Below are positions 18,883-28,287 of a DNA stretch of 64,000 bases, piece after piece. The stretch spans positions 186,001-250,000 of the forward strand of contig NZ_FORR01000002.1 of NCBI RefSeq assembly GCF_900114055.1, written 5' to 3'. The translations under genes and the position numbers were made by a program. Numbering within the stretch: position 1 is the first letter of the stretch; each line of letters begins with the position of its first letter. The notes beneath the pieces are model-generated. The model saw only the letters and a program-made list of their open reading frames with translations, made no database searches and was not told the origin of the DNA. The stretch is from Thermoflavimicrobium dichotomicum (GTDB taxonomy: Bacteria > Bacillota > Bacilli > Thermoactinomycetales > Thermoactinomycetaceae).

Positions 18883-19085
18883 AAGCGGAGTTTTTCCAAG
18901 CGAGTGACTTACAAGCCCTTCCCAGCGAAGAGGCGGAAAGCGAGAGATTTAAATTGCGGGCAATATCCACTGAAGCGTTAGCGTATTTTGCCCGCTTCTC
19001 TCGCTTCCGCCTCGAAGCGGCCCTGAGATACTTCCATGCAGGGCGCTGTCGGAACGAGTCGGAAAAACGGAGCGGGTGCCTAAAC
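18883..19085. repeat. GC-rich inverted-repeat element between trmL and the MTAP-like gene
   Basis: An inner stem pairs GAGGCGGAAAGCGAGAG (near 18929) with CTCTCGCTTCCGCCTC (near 18998) and then GCGGGCAA with TTGCCCGC, closed by an ACTGAAGCGTTAGCG loop. Outer flanks share GTTTTTCC in inverted order. Base composition is clearly more GC-rich than the surroundings. It has no ORF with a ribosome site. It may be a mobile MITE-like element or a structured leader RNA. Confidence 0.6.
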
Positions 19086-19119
19086 AGATTTGTAGCTCCA
19101 GAGACTTTTAAAATGACTG

Positions 19120-19584
19120 CTAGACTAAATGGGGAAACTGGAGTTGCCTGAGTGCTTCATATACGACAATCGCTACGGAATTTGACAAGTTTAGAGATCG
19201 TTTGACCGGGAGCATCGGAATCCGAATCAATGTATCCTGATGCGCCTCCAAAATTTCAGGAGCCAATCCTTGTGTTTCCTTGCCAAAAACAAAGAAATCT
19301 CCTTCTTGATATGTAAAATCGGTATAGAACTTGTCAGCTTTCGTTGTAGCACAAAAAAAGCGCCCATTCGGATATGCTTGCTTTAAGTGGGCAAAAGAAT
19401 CGTGAAACTGGATATTCAGCTCATGCCAATAATCGAGCCCTGCCCGTTTCAATTTCGCATCATCAATCTCAAAGCCCAGCGGACGAACGAGATGCAAAGT
19501 GGCACCGATCACCGAACAAGTTCTGGCAATATTCCCTGTATTTGGCGGGATTTCTGGCTCTACCAAAACAATATGAAATGACAC
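19120..19584 (-). CDS. trmL: tRNA (cytidine/uridine-2'-O-)-methyltransferase TrmL
   Basis: The 154-aa SPOUT methyltransferase has the expected size and motifs: EPEIPPNTGNIARTC at the N-terminus, LGFEIDDAKLKRAGLDYW, FGKETQGLAPE and the C-terminal knot IPMLPVKRSLNLSNSVAIVVYEALRQ. TrmL methylates the 2'-O of the wobble base 34 of tRNA-Leu. The start is GTG at 19584. The gene is followed by the GC-rich inverted repeat. Confidence 0.95.
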   Translation of the reverse strand: MSFHIVLVEPEIPPNTGNIARTCSVIGATLHLVRPLGFEIDDAKLKRAGLDYWHELNIQFHDSFAHLKQAYPNGRFFCATTKADKFYTDFTYQEGDFFVFGKETQGLAPEILEAHQDTLIRIPMLPVKRSLNLSNSVAIVVYEALRQLQFPHLV

Positions 19585-19651
19585 GTCTTCATCACTTCCA
19601 CAAAAGCATTCTTTGTTTATTGTACCTGAAATGAATTCCTTGTCTCAACTC

Positions 19652-20149
19652 TTAAGAAGTAATATGGAAAAATGCGTACTTGATCTTTGGAGTCCATGCA
19701 CTCGAATCCCGATATTCCCAGTAACGCTGATAACTATTGACCGTATGGGCATTCACCAACGGATCGCCGTTATAATCAAAAGCAGTGACAATGGTATTGT
19801 GATTCCAGACACCATCTCCCTGCCAATCGTAGCAAATCACGTCTCCCAACTTCAGCTCTTTTGGGCTTTTGACCAATACCGCCTGTGGACCGGTTGAATG
19901 TTTCCCACGCAAGTACCAATACAAGCTGTTAGCCACAGCCCAGCTATAGCTCCAACGATGGCTTCTTCCTGAATGATACCACCAACCGACAGCAGGATTT
20001 CGGGATCGAGTCATTGGAATCCCACCAGCCCACAAGCACTGAGAAATAAAGCTGGTACAGTCATCTTGAAAACGTCGGAAGGTTGGATTGTGTTTGTTCC
20101 AATAATGGTTTGCATAATTCACAGCAGCCTGTCGATCATAAATGGCCAT
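19652..20149 (-). CDS. Putative amidase-domain protein (Amidase_6)
   Basis: The 165-aa protein has a cysteine-peptidase-like pattern: YDRQAAVNYANHYW, DDCTSFISQCLWAGG with a likely catalytic Cys near residue 30, GDVICYDWQGDGVWNHNTIV with a His, and NAHTV. This matches the Amidase_6 domain common in Bacillales, often in cell-wall-associated proteins. No signal peptide is seen, so the location is unclear; sporulation-linked copies are known to be intracellular. AGGAGATGG precedes the ATG. Confidence 0.85.
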   Translation of the reverse strand: MAIYDRQAAVNYANHYWNKHNPTFRRFQDDCTSFISQCLWAGGIPMTRSRNPAVGWWYHSGRSHRWSYSWAVANSLYWYLRGKHSTGPQAVLVKSPKELKLGDVICYDWQGDGVWNHNTIVTAFDYNGDPLVNAHTVNSYQRYWEYRDSSAWTPKIKYAFFHITS

Positions 20150-20203
20150 GAAACCATCTCCTGTGCTTTTCTAACAACATATGTTCACCTGACCAAAAAG
20201 GAA

Positions 20204-20233
20204 ACAAAAAAAGGCTAAGCTCCAAGCCTAGCC
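20204..20233 (-). terminator. Terminator overlapping the end of ogt
   Basis: GGCTAGGCT and AGCTTAGCC (one G-T pair) are followed by seven T's on the minus strand. The stem includes the stop codon. Confidence 0.8.
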
Positions 20234-20758
20234 CTGTTCTAGCCAACCTTCCAATGTCAGCAAATATTCTTTAATATACAAACCTCCACCATATCCCACC
20301 AAAGAACCATTAGAGCCAATAACCCGGTGACAAGGAATGATAATGGGAACGGGATTTTTATTATTGGCTCCACCTACAGCCCGAACCGCTTTCGGAATTC
20401 CAATCGCTTGCGCAACCTCTTTGTATGAGCGAACTTCTCCATAGGGAATGGCTTGCAATTGCTTCCATACCCGCTTCTGAAATGAGGTTCCATACAGATC
20501 CACTGGCAAATCAAAGTTTTTCCGGGTTTGATTAAAATATTCTTCCAGCTGTTCAACGTAAGGCAGCAATGCTTCATCATGTTTCTCCAATTGAAAAGCA
20601 CGAAACGTTTTACTCAACCACACTTTCAAACCAATCAGCGATTCTCCAGGTTTGTCAAACAAGATATGACAAAGCCCTTTTTGCGTAGCCGCCAAGGTTA
20701 ATAAACCGATTGGACTATCAATCTGGCTCCAAACTACTTTTTGTATACTCGGAGGCAT
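20228..20758 (-). CDS. ogt: Methylated-DNA-protein-cysteine methyltransferase
   Basis: The 176-aa protein ends with the classic active-site motif IPCHRVIGSNGSLVGYGGG (Cys near residue 143) and has the helix-turn-helix RAVGGANNKNPVP just before it. It repairs O6-methylguanine by transferring the alkyl group to its own cysteine. GGGAGGGG precedes the ATG. It appears to be a single-gene unit. Confidence 0.95.
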   Translation of the reverse strand: MPPSIQKVVWSQIDSPIGLLTLAATQKGLCHILFDKPGESLIGLKVWLSKTFRAFQLEKHDEALLPYVEQLEEYFNQTRKNFDLPVDLYGTSFQKRVWKQLQAIPYGEVRSYKEVAQAIGIPKAVRAVGGANNKNPVPIIIPCHRVIGSNGSLVGYGGGLYIKEYLLTLEGWLEQG

Positions 20759-20883
20759 GAATCAAGCCCCTCCCTGATCACGATTCCTCTATATTTTACT
20801 ATTTCTACGCTTATAATACGATATGGCACCTGGAATTTTCGAACACAAATAATTTTCAACTACGACAAGAATATGTGCAGATT

Positions 20884-20970
20884 CAGCTTGTTAACAAAGT
20901 TTTCGTTACATGCCTGTTTTCCTCTTCGGTTTCACTCCCACTCTATAAATACTCATGATACGAAAACAGA
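20884..20970 (+). repeat. MITE-like repeat, partial copy (copy B)
   Basis: Starts CAGCTTGTTAACAAAGT and keeps the TTTCACTCCCACTCTATAAA core, then ends in diverged sequence before the right inverted end. Same orientation as copy A. It lies between ogt and queG. Confidence 0.6.
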
Positions 20971-20971
20971 T

Positions 20972-21010
20972 AAAAAACCGCCATCGTCAAAAATGACTAA
21001 GACGGTTTTT
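20972..21010. terminator. Terminator after queG
   Basis: AAAACCG and CGGTTTT outer arms with partial inner pairing; T-runs occur on both sides. Confidence 0.75.
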
Positions 21011-21013
21011 ACT

Positions 21014-22150
21014 TTACTGCTTTTTCAATCGATCCAATGCTCTCATTATCTCCGTCTGAACTTCTGGATCTTTCTCCTTGATTTCTGCTTGTTTCAAGGC
21101 TTTTTCTGCTTCAATTCCACCAATCTTTCCTAAAGCCCACGCAGCGGTTCCACGAATGACCGGTCGAGGATCCTGTTCAAGCAAATGAGACAGATCAGCA
21201 ATAGCCGATTCATCACGAAAATGCGCAAGGGCGATAATTGCATTGCGCTGGATGGGCTTTTTACCACGCCAAGAGCCAGCCATTTGGCCAAATGTCTCTT
21301 TAAACTCCCGGTTACTCATGGTAAGGATCGGCTTTAAGAGAGGTTTTACCTTTTCTGGATCAGGTTGAAATTCCTGATGATGGTCAAAGTGTATCCCTCT
21401 ATTTTTGGGACAAACCGTTTGACAGGTATCACACCCATACAAACGATTCCCCATCTTATCACGGTACTTTTCTTCCAGAAATCCCTTTGTCTGTGTCAAA
21501 TAAGCAATACAAGCCCGGGCATTTAGCTGCCCAGGTTGAACCAATGCCCCTGTCGGACATGCTTCTATACAAAGATTACAATCCCCACAGCCATCTTCAG
21601 CAGGTTGATCTGGTGGAAGATAGATATCCGTTATCATCTCTCCCAAATAAACCCACGAACCGAACTCTTCGGTAATAATGGATGTATTCTTTCCACTCCA
21701 ACCAATGCCTGCACGTTCCGCTACCGCCCGATCAGACAGCGCACCTGTATCAACCATGGACATGGTTTTGGCTGTAGGCACTAGCTCCAACAGATAAGCT
21801 TCCAATTGATCCAATTTATTTCGCAACACCCGGTGATAATCTTCTCCCCAAGAAGCACGGCAGAATATGCCTCGATAAGCACCTGGCGCTGATTTTGGCG
21901 GATTTTTCAACTTGGAGGGATAAGCCAGTGCGATCGCGATGATGGTTTTGGCTTCAGGTAAATTCAGGTCAGGGCGAACCCGCTTTTCGATATCTGGTTC
22001 TTCAAAGCCGGAAGCATAACCTTTTTCCTGTTGTTCCCGCAAACGTTCGCGCAGTTCGACAAAAGGGTCTGCAGATGCAAAGCCGATTTTATCGATTCCG
22101 ATTTGTTTCGCTTTGTCGATAAGTTTCTGCTTGAGTTCACCTGGCTTCAT
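21014..22150 (-). CDS. queG: Epoxyqueuosine reductase QueG with C-terminal HEAT repeats
   Basis: The 378-aa protein has the QueG cobalamin-binding N-terminal part and two 4Fe-4S cluster motifs, CGDCNLCIEACP near residue 190 and CDTCQTVCP near 243. The last ~70 residues form HEAT/PBS-lyase-like repeats (VIRGTAAWALGKIGG), typical of Gram-positive QueG. It catalyses the last step of queuosine synthesis at tRNA position 34. The ATG at 22150 follows AAGGAGGTGA; the upstream ATG at 22171 lacks a site. Confidence 0.95.
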   Translation of the reverse strand: MKPGELKQKLIDKAKQIGIDKIGFASADPFVELRERLREQQEKGYASGFEEPDIEKRVRPDLNLPEAKTIIAIALAYPSKLKNPPKSAPGAYRGIFCRASWGEDYHRVLRNKLDQLEAYLLELVPTAKTMSMVDTGALSDRAVAERAGIGWSGKNTSIITEEFGSWVYLGEMITDIYLPPDQPAEDGCGDCNLCIEACPTGALVQPGQLNARACIAYLTQTKGFLEEKYRDKMGNRLYGCDTCQTVCPKNRGIHFDHHQEFQPDPEKVKPLLKPILTMSNREFKETFGQMAGSWRGKKPIQRNAIIALAHFRDESAIADLSHLLEQDPRPVIRGTAAWALGKIGGIEAEKALKQAEIKEKDPEVQTEIMRALDRLKKQ

Positions 22151-22218
22151 CGCGATCACCTCCTTCAACATTTAAGACTGTATTATAGCACAATATGTGG
22201 TTCGATTGTAAACAAAAT

Positions 22219-25200
22219 TTACGGTTGGAGCGCTTTTTCAAGTTTGTTTGATCGTAGACGTAGCCGCTCTAATCCTAAATATACAAGTGGAACGATCACG
22301 AGTGTAAGTAAGGTGGAAGAAATGAGCCCAAAAATGACCACAATAGCCATCGAACGTGAAATCAAGCCACTTTCCGTTGAAAAAGCAAGTGGTACTAATG
22401 CCCCTACTGTAGCAATCGCCGTCATCAAAACGGGACGTAGACGAGTCATTCCAGCTTCAATCAAAGATTGCTTCACTTCCATTCCTTCCGCCCGGTTTTG
22501 TTTAACTCGGTCAAGTAACACGATCGCATTGGTAACCACAATTCCAATCAACATCAAGAATCCAACTAACGCCGGGATTCCTAGAGCTTCTCCGGTTATA
22601 TACAAACCGAGAAATCCTCCTACAACGATAAAGGGCAAGGAAAAGAGAATCGCCAATGGCGCCTGGGCTTCACGAAAGGAAAAAAACATCACGAGGTAAA
22701 CAAAGACAATGGAAGCTCCCATGGCGATCAACATATGGCTAAACCCTTCATCAATTTTTTTCGCTTCGCCATCAAAATAATAAGTGATATCTTCTGGTAA
22801 ACGAAGTTGTGCCAGCCGTTCTTCTACTTCTTTTTGTACTGCCATCGTATTATCTGTTGTAAATCGTCCGGTAATCGATAAATATTTTTTTTGATTTAAA
22901 CGGTAAATCGCAGCAGGCGCCGATTTTTCCTTAATCGTCGCAACCTTGAATAAGGGAACAGGATGTCCGTAAATATTGGGAATGGTTTGTTGTTTAAGTG
23001 CAGCCACACTTTTTAGGGATTGCAATTTCATACCAATCCTGACTTCATTTCGCCCTACTTTCGTCATTGTCTGTCCATATAAAGAGCCTTGCAAGAGTGG
23101 TTCTCCTTCCAACATTCTTCTTACGGCTACGACAACCATCTCTGCCGATAATCCACGCTTATTCGCTTCTTTTACATTTACGTCGATCTCCAGTTGAGGC
23201 TTTACTTCAGCCCAATTGGTCTGTATATTGGTCAAACCGGCAATCCGGTTCATTTCTCTGACCATCCGTTCACCAGCCTGTTGCAAACTTTCATCATTGG
23301 AACCATTCACAATCACAAACAACTCACCACCACTTGTAGCCATGCTTAACGGACTGACAGCGGTTCGAAAACCAGGCCCCAATTGGTCAGCGAAACGTTT
23401 CAGGTTAGCAGCAAAGCGCTCGGTTTCTCCTTTGCTTCTTTTGTCTTTTAGCTCGATCTGCATGCGGATCTCTTCATCACGCAAATAAGATTGAAAACGT
23501 TTGACATCGGGCTGTTGTAATAAATACTGATCCAGTCGATTCATTACCTTTTCCGCTTTTTCTTTCGTCATTCCACTTGGAAGGGTGATATGAAGTTGAT
23601 AGGATCCCGTCTTTTCATTCGGAAGAAAATGAACAGGAATAAAAGGTATGAATAAGCAAGATCCCACTACCAATAAAATAGCAATCACCTTTAACTGCCA
23701 CTGCCGCTGAAAAGACCAATTCAACCAGCGCCGATAGATGTCCTGTAGATCAATCGTTTTTCGTTTCGAACAAGCCGGAATATTTCGCAGGAAAACATAG
23801 GCGAAGAAAGGAATAAACGTAATGGCTACGACCAAGGAGAAAAACAAGGAAACAATGACAGCGACAGCAAAAGGCTCAAATAATCGCCCAATCACACCTG
23901 GCACAAACAGTAAGGCCACAAAAGCCACGATCGTAGTTAAAGTGGAAGAGGTAATGGCATGCCCCACTTCTTTCGTTGCCTGGAGAATAAAAGTAACATT
24001 TCGTTGCTGATTGGATGTCATTCTACGATAAATATTTTCAATGACCACGATCGAGTCATCTACAACTCGTCCCGTTGCGACCGCAATCCCTGCTATCGTC
24101 ATCATATTTAAACTATAGTTCAACCATTTCAGGACGATCATTGTAGCTAAAATCGAAAGTGGCATCGATAATACAGCGACGATCGTCAAACGCCAATGAC
24201 GCAAAAAAATAAATGTCACGAGTACAGTAAAAGCTGCACCTAATAATGCTTCCCGCCACATTTGATGGACAGATTTTTCAATCGCAACTGAACTATCATG
24301 GATCGTTAAAAACTTGTAACCGGTCGGAAGAGAAAACTGAGCCAATTTGTCTCTCACTTGTCGGATGATCTCCACCGCATTAGAACCAGGTTCAGCATAA
24401 ATCTCACCGATTACTGCTGGATTTCCATTTACTCGTGCTCTTTCTGTATATGCCTCTTCATAATCGATCTCAGCAATTTCTTTTAGTCTAACTGCAGGAC
24501 CTGCAGGGTTTTTCATGAGTCGAAAGTTTCTTAATTGATCCGCACTCTTCCATCGACTGTCTACGATTACATGAAAATTTTTTTCCTTACTTTCCATCTG
24601 TCCAGCAGGGATTTTTACCTGATTGGCCTGTAACAACTGTTTCGTTTCATCATATGATAAATTTTTCTGCTTCGCTTTTACCGGATCAATTCGTATCAAT
24701 AAATTCTTTTCCGCCCCACCTTTCAATACAATCTGAGATATTCCCTGTATCGATGCAAAAAGAGGCTTCACCCGTTGCTCCATAATATAGCGCAAAGCTT
24801 CCTGATCGGCCTGATCAGATACCAAGCCAAATGAAAAAATTTCCCCTTGTGTTGGATCCATTCGCTGTACTTGCGGCTGTTTCGCTTCAACGGGTAAGGA
24901 AATCGAGCTCAGAACCTGTTTCACTTCTTTTTCTTTTTCATCCATCGCTTGGTTATCATAAAATTCGAGAATCGTTTCCACCTGATCATGTTTTGCTGTC
25001 AAGTAGATATTTTTTAATCCGGTCATACCCGCTAACGCTTGTTCGAGTGGTTTCCCGACACTTTCCAGTCCCTGTTCCGGGTTAACCCCGGGATATGGGA
25101 CACTTACCAGCAAATAAGGCACATTGGCATAAGGAAACATTTCTACCTTCATGGTAGATACCGAAAATATCCCACCTGTAACAATCAAAATCATGCTACA

Positions 25201-25248
25201 TAGGATCCACGCCCCATTTTTTAATGAAAAACGTGTCAATATGCTCAT
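22219..25248 (-). CDS. RND-family efflux transporter (HAE1/AcrB-like, SwrC type)
   Basis: The 1009-aa protein shows the twelve-helix RND layout: N-terminal helix, large external loop to about residue 330, central helices including the proton-relay TGRVVDDSIVVIENIYR near 393, a second external loop, and C-terminal helices with GIVVTNAIVLLDR. It matches Gram-positive SwrC-like single-component pumps; no membrane-fusion protein gene is adjacent. The substrate is unknown (lipopeptides or drugs are likely). The start at 25248 (MSILTRF) matches the family; 25269 is an alternative. Confidence 0.93.
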   Translation of the reverse strand: MSILTRFSLKNGAWILCSMILIVTGGIFSVSTMKVEMFPYANVPYLLVSVPYPGVNPEQGLESVGKPLEQALAGMTGLKNIYLTAKHDQVETILEFYDNQAMDEKEKEVKQVLSSISLPVEAKQPQVQRMDPTQGEIFSFGLVSDQADQEALRYIMEQRVKPLFASIQGISQIVLKGGAEKNLLIRIDPVKAKQKNLSYDETKQLLQANQVKIPAGQMESKEKNFHVIVDSRWKSADQLRNFRLMKNPAGPAVRLKEIAEIDYEEAYTERARVNGNPAVIGEIYAEPGSNAVEIIRQVRDKLAQFSLPTGYKFLTIHDSSVAIEKSVHQMWREALLGAAFTVLVTFIFLRHWRLTIVAVLSMPLSILATMIVLKWLNYSLNMMTIAGIAVATGRVVDDSIVVIENIYRRMTSNQQRNVTFILQATKEVGHAITSSTLTTIVAFVALLFVPGVIGRLFEPFAVAVIVSLFFSLVVAITFIPFFAYVFLRNIPACSKRKTIDLQDIYRRWLNWSFQRQWQLKVIAILLVVGSCLFIPFIPVHFLPNEKTGSYQLHITLPSGMTKEKAEKVMNRLDQYLLQQPDVKRFQSYLRDEEIRMQIELKDKRSKGETERFAANLKRFADQLGPGFRTAVSPLSMATSGGELFVIVNGSNDESLQQAGERMVREMNRIAGLTNIQTNWAEVKPQLEIDVNVKEANKRGLSAEMVVVAVRRMLEGEPLLQGSLYGQTMTKVGRNEVRIGMKLQSLKSVAALKQQTIPNIYGHPVPLFKVATIKEKSAPAAIYRLNQKKYLSITGRFTTDNTMAVQKEVEERLAQLRLPEDITYYFDGEAKKIDEGFSHMLIAMGASIVFVYLVMFFSFREAQAPLAILFSLPFIVVGGFLGLYITGEALGIPALVGFLMLIGIVVTNAIVLLDRVKQNRAEGMEVKQSLIEAGMTRLRPVLMTAIATVGALVPLAFSTESGLISRSMAIVVIFGLISSTLLTLVIVPLVYLGLERLRLRSNKLEKALQP

Positions 25249-25328
25249 TGGATTGGTCTTCCCCTTCATCCAATCATATTATTTTTCATTCTAAATAGTA
25301 TGTAATTATACAAATGAAAAGAACCAAA

Positions 25329-25364
25329 TAAAAAATCGCTCGATCCCTTTATGGATTGAGCGAT
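25329..25364 (-). terminator. Terminator after rnhA
   Basis: ATCGCTC-ATCC and GGAT-GAGCGAT arms are followed by six T's on the minus strand. Confidence 0.88.
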
Positions 25365-25385
25365 CAGCAAATACACTTTTTCTGA

Positions 25386-25799
25386 CTATAACCTGGTAAT
25401 CGCTGCTCTCGCCAGTTCGTCGCATCGATTGTTCAGTTCTACATCACTATGACCTTTGACCTTGATAAATTCGACATCATGTTGCCGTACCAATCTCAAT
25501 AATTCACGCCATAGATCCTCATTTTTTTTGAAACCGGTTCGCTCCCACTTTTCATACCATTTTTGGTGAAAACAATTAACGATGTATGCACTATCTGAAT
25601 ACACTTTGACGCGACAGGGCTCTTTCAGTGCTTTTAGCGCTTCGATCACAGCAGTCAATTCCATGCGATTATTGGTTGTTTCCTTTTCTCCGCCCGAAAT
25701 TTCCTTTTGATGCGCTCCATAAATCAAAATAGCTGCCCATCCACCAGGACCAGGATTCCCCGAGCAAGCCCCATCCGTGTAGATCATTACCTCTTTCAT
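25386..25799 (-). CDS. rnhA: Ribonuclease HI
   Basis: The 137-aa protein carries the complete catalytic set: Asp9 (YTDGACSGNPGPGG), Glu47 (NNRMEL), Asp69 (YSDSAYIV) and Asp127 (NNRCDELA), plus the KVKGHSD loop with its His. It cleaves RNA in RNA-DNA hybrids. It ends in a strong terminator and follows the COG3044 ATPase gene by 11 nt, so the two are likely cotranscribed. Confidence 0.95.
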   Translation of the reverse strand: MKEVMIYTDGACSGNPGPGGWAAILIYGAHQKEISGGEKETTNNRMELTAVIEALKALKEPCRVKVYSDSAYIVNCFHQKWYEKWERTGFKKNEDLWRELLRLVRQHDVEFIKVKGHSDVELNNRCDELARAAITRL

Positions 25800-25810
25800 T
25801 TCCCCGCTCC

Positions 25811-27511
25811 TTATTTTACCAATAGTGAACGATAACGATTAATCGCTCCTGCCAATTCAAACTTTCTTGGCAAGGCCAGGTAACCTGGATGTTTCCCATA
25901 AAACGGTGAAATCACATCCAGTCCATGTTTTTCAATCTCCTGAAATACCTTATCGATCAACTGTTTCAGTGTTTGACGTCCATCCGCCCATTCTCCCACT
26001 TTATAAATCATCCATGCGATCGCCTGGGTTTGACTGGGATCAACCAGTTGTTCCAAGGCAGACAGATCGATTTGATTCACACCATAAATAATCGTATGTA
26101 ATCCTTTCGCGTCCACTTTTTCTTTTTTACCCTTCGATGCGTCAAATCCTTTCGTCAATGGTATACGGTGTGTCACTTCTCCAAATCCTTCACCGCCTTC
26201 AAACTGGCGGTCTTCTTTATGCTTTTCTGCTACCTGCTTCGCTTTTTCTGTTACATTATAAGGGATATACTGATCCATCATAATTACATAATCAGCGACA
26301 TCAAAATAATCTCCGGAACCCCCCAGTACCAAAATACTGGAAACTCCTTTCTCCTCATACAACTGTTTAATTTTATCAATCAGGGGAGTAATGGGCTCTT
26401 TTTCTTTTGTAACCAAACTCTGCATCCGAGCATCACGAATCATAAAATTAGTGGCACTTGTATCTTCGTCAATCAATAAACAAGTGCAATCCATCTCCAA
26501 ACTCTCCATGATGGAGGCAGCCTGAGAAGTGCTTCCACTCGCATCTTCTGTCGAAAAACGACTGGTATCCTGGCCGAATGGCAGATGGTTAATAAAAGGG
26601 GAGATATTTACCTTTTCGATCCGTCTTCCATCTTCCGCTCTTACTTTGACCGCTCCCGGATCTGTTAACACATACTCTCTGCCATCTTGCTCGATATGAT
26701 CATAAACCCCTCTTTCAATCGCATGTAATAACGTGCTTTTACCATGATAGCCTCCCCCCACAATCAACGTAATGCCCTCCGGAATCGCCATGCCTGTAAT
26801 CGGTTCACCATGCGGAACCGGAATTGTCACCCGTAAGGAAGAAGGAGATTGAAAAGGAATGACTTTCCCTCGCTGTAAAGGTCGATCACTCACACCACTT
26901 TCACGGGGTAAAATCGAGCCATCTGCAATAAAAGCAACCCAACTCCGTTCACGCATAACCTGGCGAATCGCTTGTTGATTATCTACCAAACACATACGCT
27001 GTTCAATAGCCTGGATATCCTCGTCATTTAAAATGAAAGATTGCTCCACCAACGCGGATAACTCAACAATCAACATCTCTTTGGCCTGGCGTCCGAGCAC
27101 GGTTCTGCCTTGCGCAGGCAATCCCACTACCAGACGGGCTTCTGCAAATTCCTTGTTAACGACAATGGCTGTTCGCTTCAAGATTTCTTGTCCCGGACGG
27201 TCAATCGCAATCAATCCGCTTTTTCCACTGCCCCTTTTCCTGGATAATCGCTCTATCTGTTTGACCCATTTCCGATTAAGGTAATCTTCCAGTGCCACCT
27301 GCCGATGTGGAATCGTAAACCATTCAGGTTTATACGCACATTTGGCCTGTGGTACCCGAACACGGAGACAAGATGGCGAAGCAAAAGGATCGCCTTGTAC
27401 ATAATCAATCATTAATGTAAAAAACGGAAACTGATAGGTTCCTTGAATTTCCTTATATGCTTTATATCCCTTGCGATCAATTCGATCCAAAATTTTTTCC
27501 AGCCGTTTCAT
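25811..27511 (-). CDS. ABC-ATPase-like P-loop protein (COG3044 / ABC_ATPase family)
   Basis: The ~566-aa protein has a P-loop GGGYHGKST near the middle, the family's Walker B region LLIDEDTSATNFMIRD and the LVLGGSGDYFDVAD segment, matching the predicted ATPases of COG3044 (related to trypanosome MRB1590). These are thought to bind nucleic acid, but the role in bacteria is unknown. The ATG at 27511 follows AAAGGA; a GTG at 27526 is an alternative. It precedes rnhA by 11 nt, suggesting a link to RNA metabolism, which is inference. Confidence 0.9.
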   Translation of the reverse strand: MKRLEKILDRIDRKGYKAYKEIQGTYQFPFFTLMIDYVQGDPFASPSCLRVRVPQAKCAYKPEWFTIPHRQVALEDYLNRKWVKQIERLSRKRGSGKSGLIAIDRPGQEILKRTAIVVNKEFAEARLVVGLPAQGRTVLGRQAKEMLIVELSALVEQSFILNDEDIQAIEQRMCLVDNQQAIRQVMRERSWVAFIADGSILPRESGVSDRPLQRGKVIPFQSPSSLRVTIPVPHGEPITGMAIPEGITLIVGGGYHGKSTLLHAIERGVYDHIEQDGREYVLTDPGAVKVRAEDGRRIEKVNISPFINHLPFGQDTSRFSTEDASGSTSQAASIMESLEMDCTCLLIDEDTSATNFMIRDARMQSLVTKEKEPITPLIDKIKQLYEEKGVSSILVLGGSGDYFDVADYVIMMDQYIPYNVTEKAKQVAEKHKEDRQFEGGEGFGEVTHRIPLTKGFDASKGKKEKVDAKGLHTIIYGVNQIDLSALEQLVDPSQTQAIAWMIYKVGEWADGRQTLKQLIDKVFQEIEKHGLDVISPFYGKHPGYLALPRKFELAGAINRYRSLLVK

Positions 27512-27549
27512 CTTATCCTTTGCCACCTCTTTACAATGTTTCTTTACGC

Positions 27550-27663
27550 TTAAAGAAAGTCATATGCCGTTTGTTTGGATCTGGATGTTAAGGAATACAA
27601 ATCTGATCCGATACAGAACATGATTCCACTACATAACAATACAATAGCCCCAGCAAAATTCAA
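27550..27663 (-). CDS. Possible 37-aa membrane peptide
   Basis: A TTG-initiated frame (NFAGAIVLLCSGIMFCIGSDLY) has one hydrophobic helix and a polar tail. The ribosome site is poor. Low support; together with the terminator at 27697 it is all I see in the 27512-28014 gap. Confidence 0.25.
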   Translation of the reverse strand: MNFAGAIVLLCSGIMFCIGSDLYSLTSRSKQTAYDFL

Positions 27664-27696
27664 AATGCCCGCTTTTCATCCATCTTCATGGAATAG

Positions 27697-27740
27697 AAAA
27701 ACACCCGTAACCCGAATCGCTCCGAACCTACGAGTGCTTT
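27697..27740 (-). terminator. Possible terminator of the 79-aa gene
   Basis: GCACTCGTA pairs with TACGGGTGT (one mismatch) and is followed by T5 on the minus strand, about 35 nt after the upstream gene's stop. Confidence 0.55.
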
Positions 27741-27775
27741 CTATTTGCATTCTATACATGAACGGTTCAACGCCT

Positions 27776-28015
27776 TCAAACTTTCAATTTCCTTAGCCAA
27801 CGACCAAGAAATGTGCCCCTCCCTCTTTTGTCGAAGTAGTTCAAAATATCCTCACCGTACTCTACGCCTCGCATATCTTCAACAGTTAGACCGTATGCAG
27901 ACACAAACTCTTTGATTTCCCTTGGACTCCGCACCTTTCTCACATGATTTGTTTTCAGGTGTAAAATATACAATGTCTTGTTAGCCTCATCGATCCAAAA
28001 TTTTATTTGACCCAT
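27776..28015 (-). CDS. Uncharacterised 79-aa protein
   Basis: The ATG at 28015 has GGAGG at good spacing and begins MGQIKFWIDEANKTLYILH. The protein has a short beta-rich N-terminus with a basic patch (KTNHVRKVRSPREIKEF) and a basic C-terminus (GRWLRKLKV). No signal or membrane segment. I do not recognise a family; DNA or RNA binding would fit the charge but is not shown. Confidence 0.6.
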   Translation of the reverse strand: MGQIKFWIDEANKTLYILHLKTNHVRKVRSPREIKEFVSAYGLTVEDMRGVEYGEDILNYFDKRGRGTFLGRWLRKLKV

Positions 28016-28253
28016 TAACGAACTACCTCCAAAAAATTTTCGGGACTGGGAGATTACATTCTTGCATCGACTGGCTCTAGATCTTGGCTGCTTTATGTAC
28101 AAAATTTTTGTGTGATATCAAGTAAGCTATGTATGGCTTGTCCCATATTATATACAATTAACGAACCATTGGCAAATCTCGGAAATTTTCGCACCCCATA
28201 CACCTGAAAATACACGATCCGACTGTTCTCTACCTGAACCCAGTTTATCAAAT

Positions 28254-28286
28254 AAAAAAACCCAAGGGTAATCATCCTTGGGTTTC
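28254..28286 (-). terminator. Terminator after the tRNA-Pro pair
   Basis: AAACCCAAGG and CCTTGGGTTT-type arms are followed by T7 on the minus strand. The second tRNA unit upstream retains only one arm (CATCCTTGGGTTTT), so both tRNAs can be read through to this site. Confidence 0.85.
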
Positions 28287-28287
28287 G

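Noticed and set aside
18820-19119. SAM riboswitch or T-box before the MTAP-like gene
   Set aside because: The conserved cores of these riboswitches are not visible; the region is a simple large palindrome.
22031-22699. 222-aa plus-strand frame over queG and the RND pump
   Set aside because: Overlaps two strong minus-strand genes and shows no family motifs.
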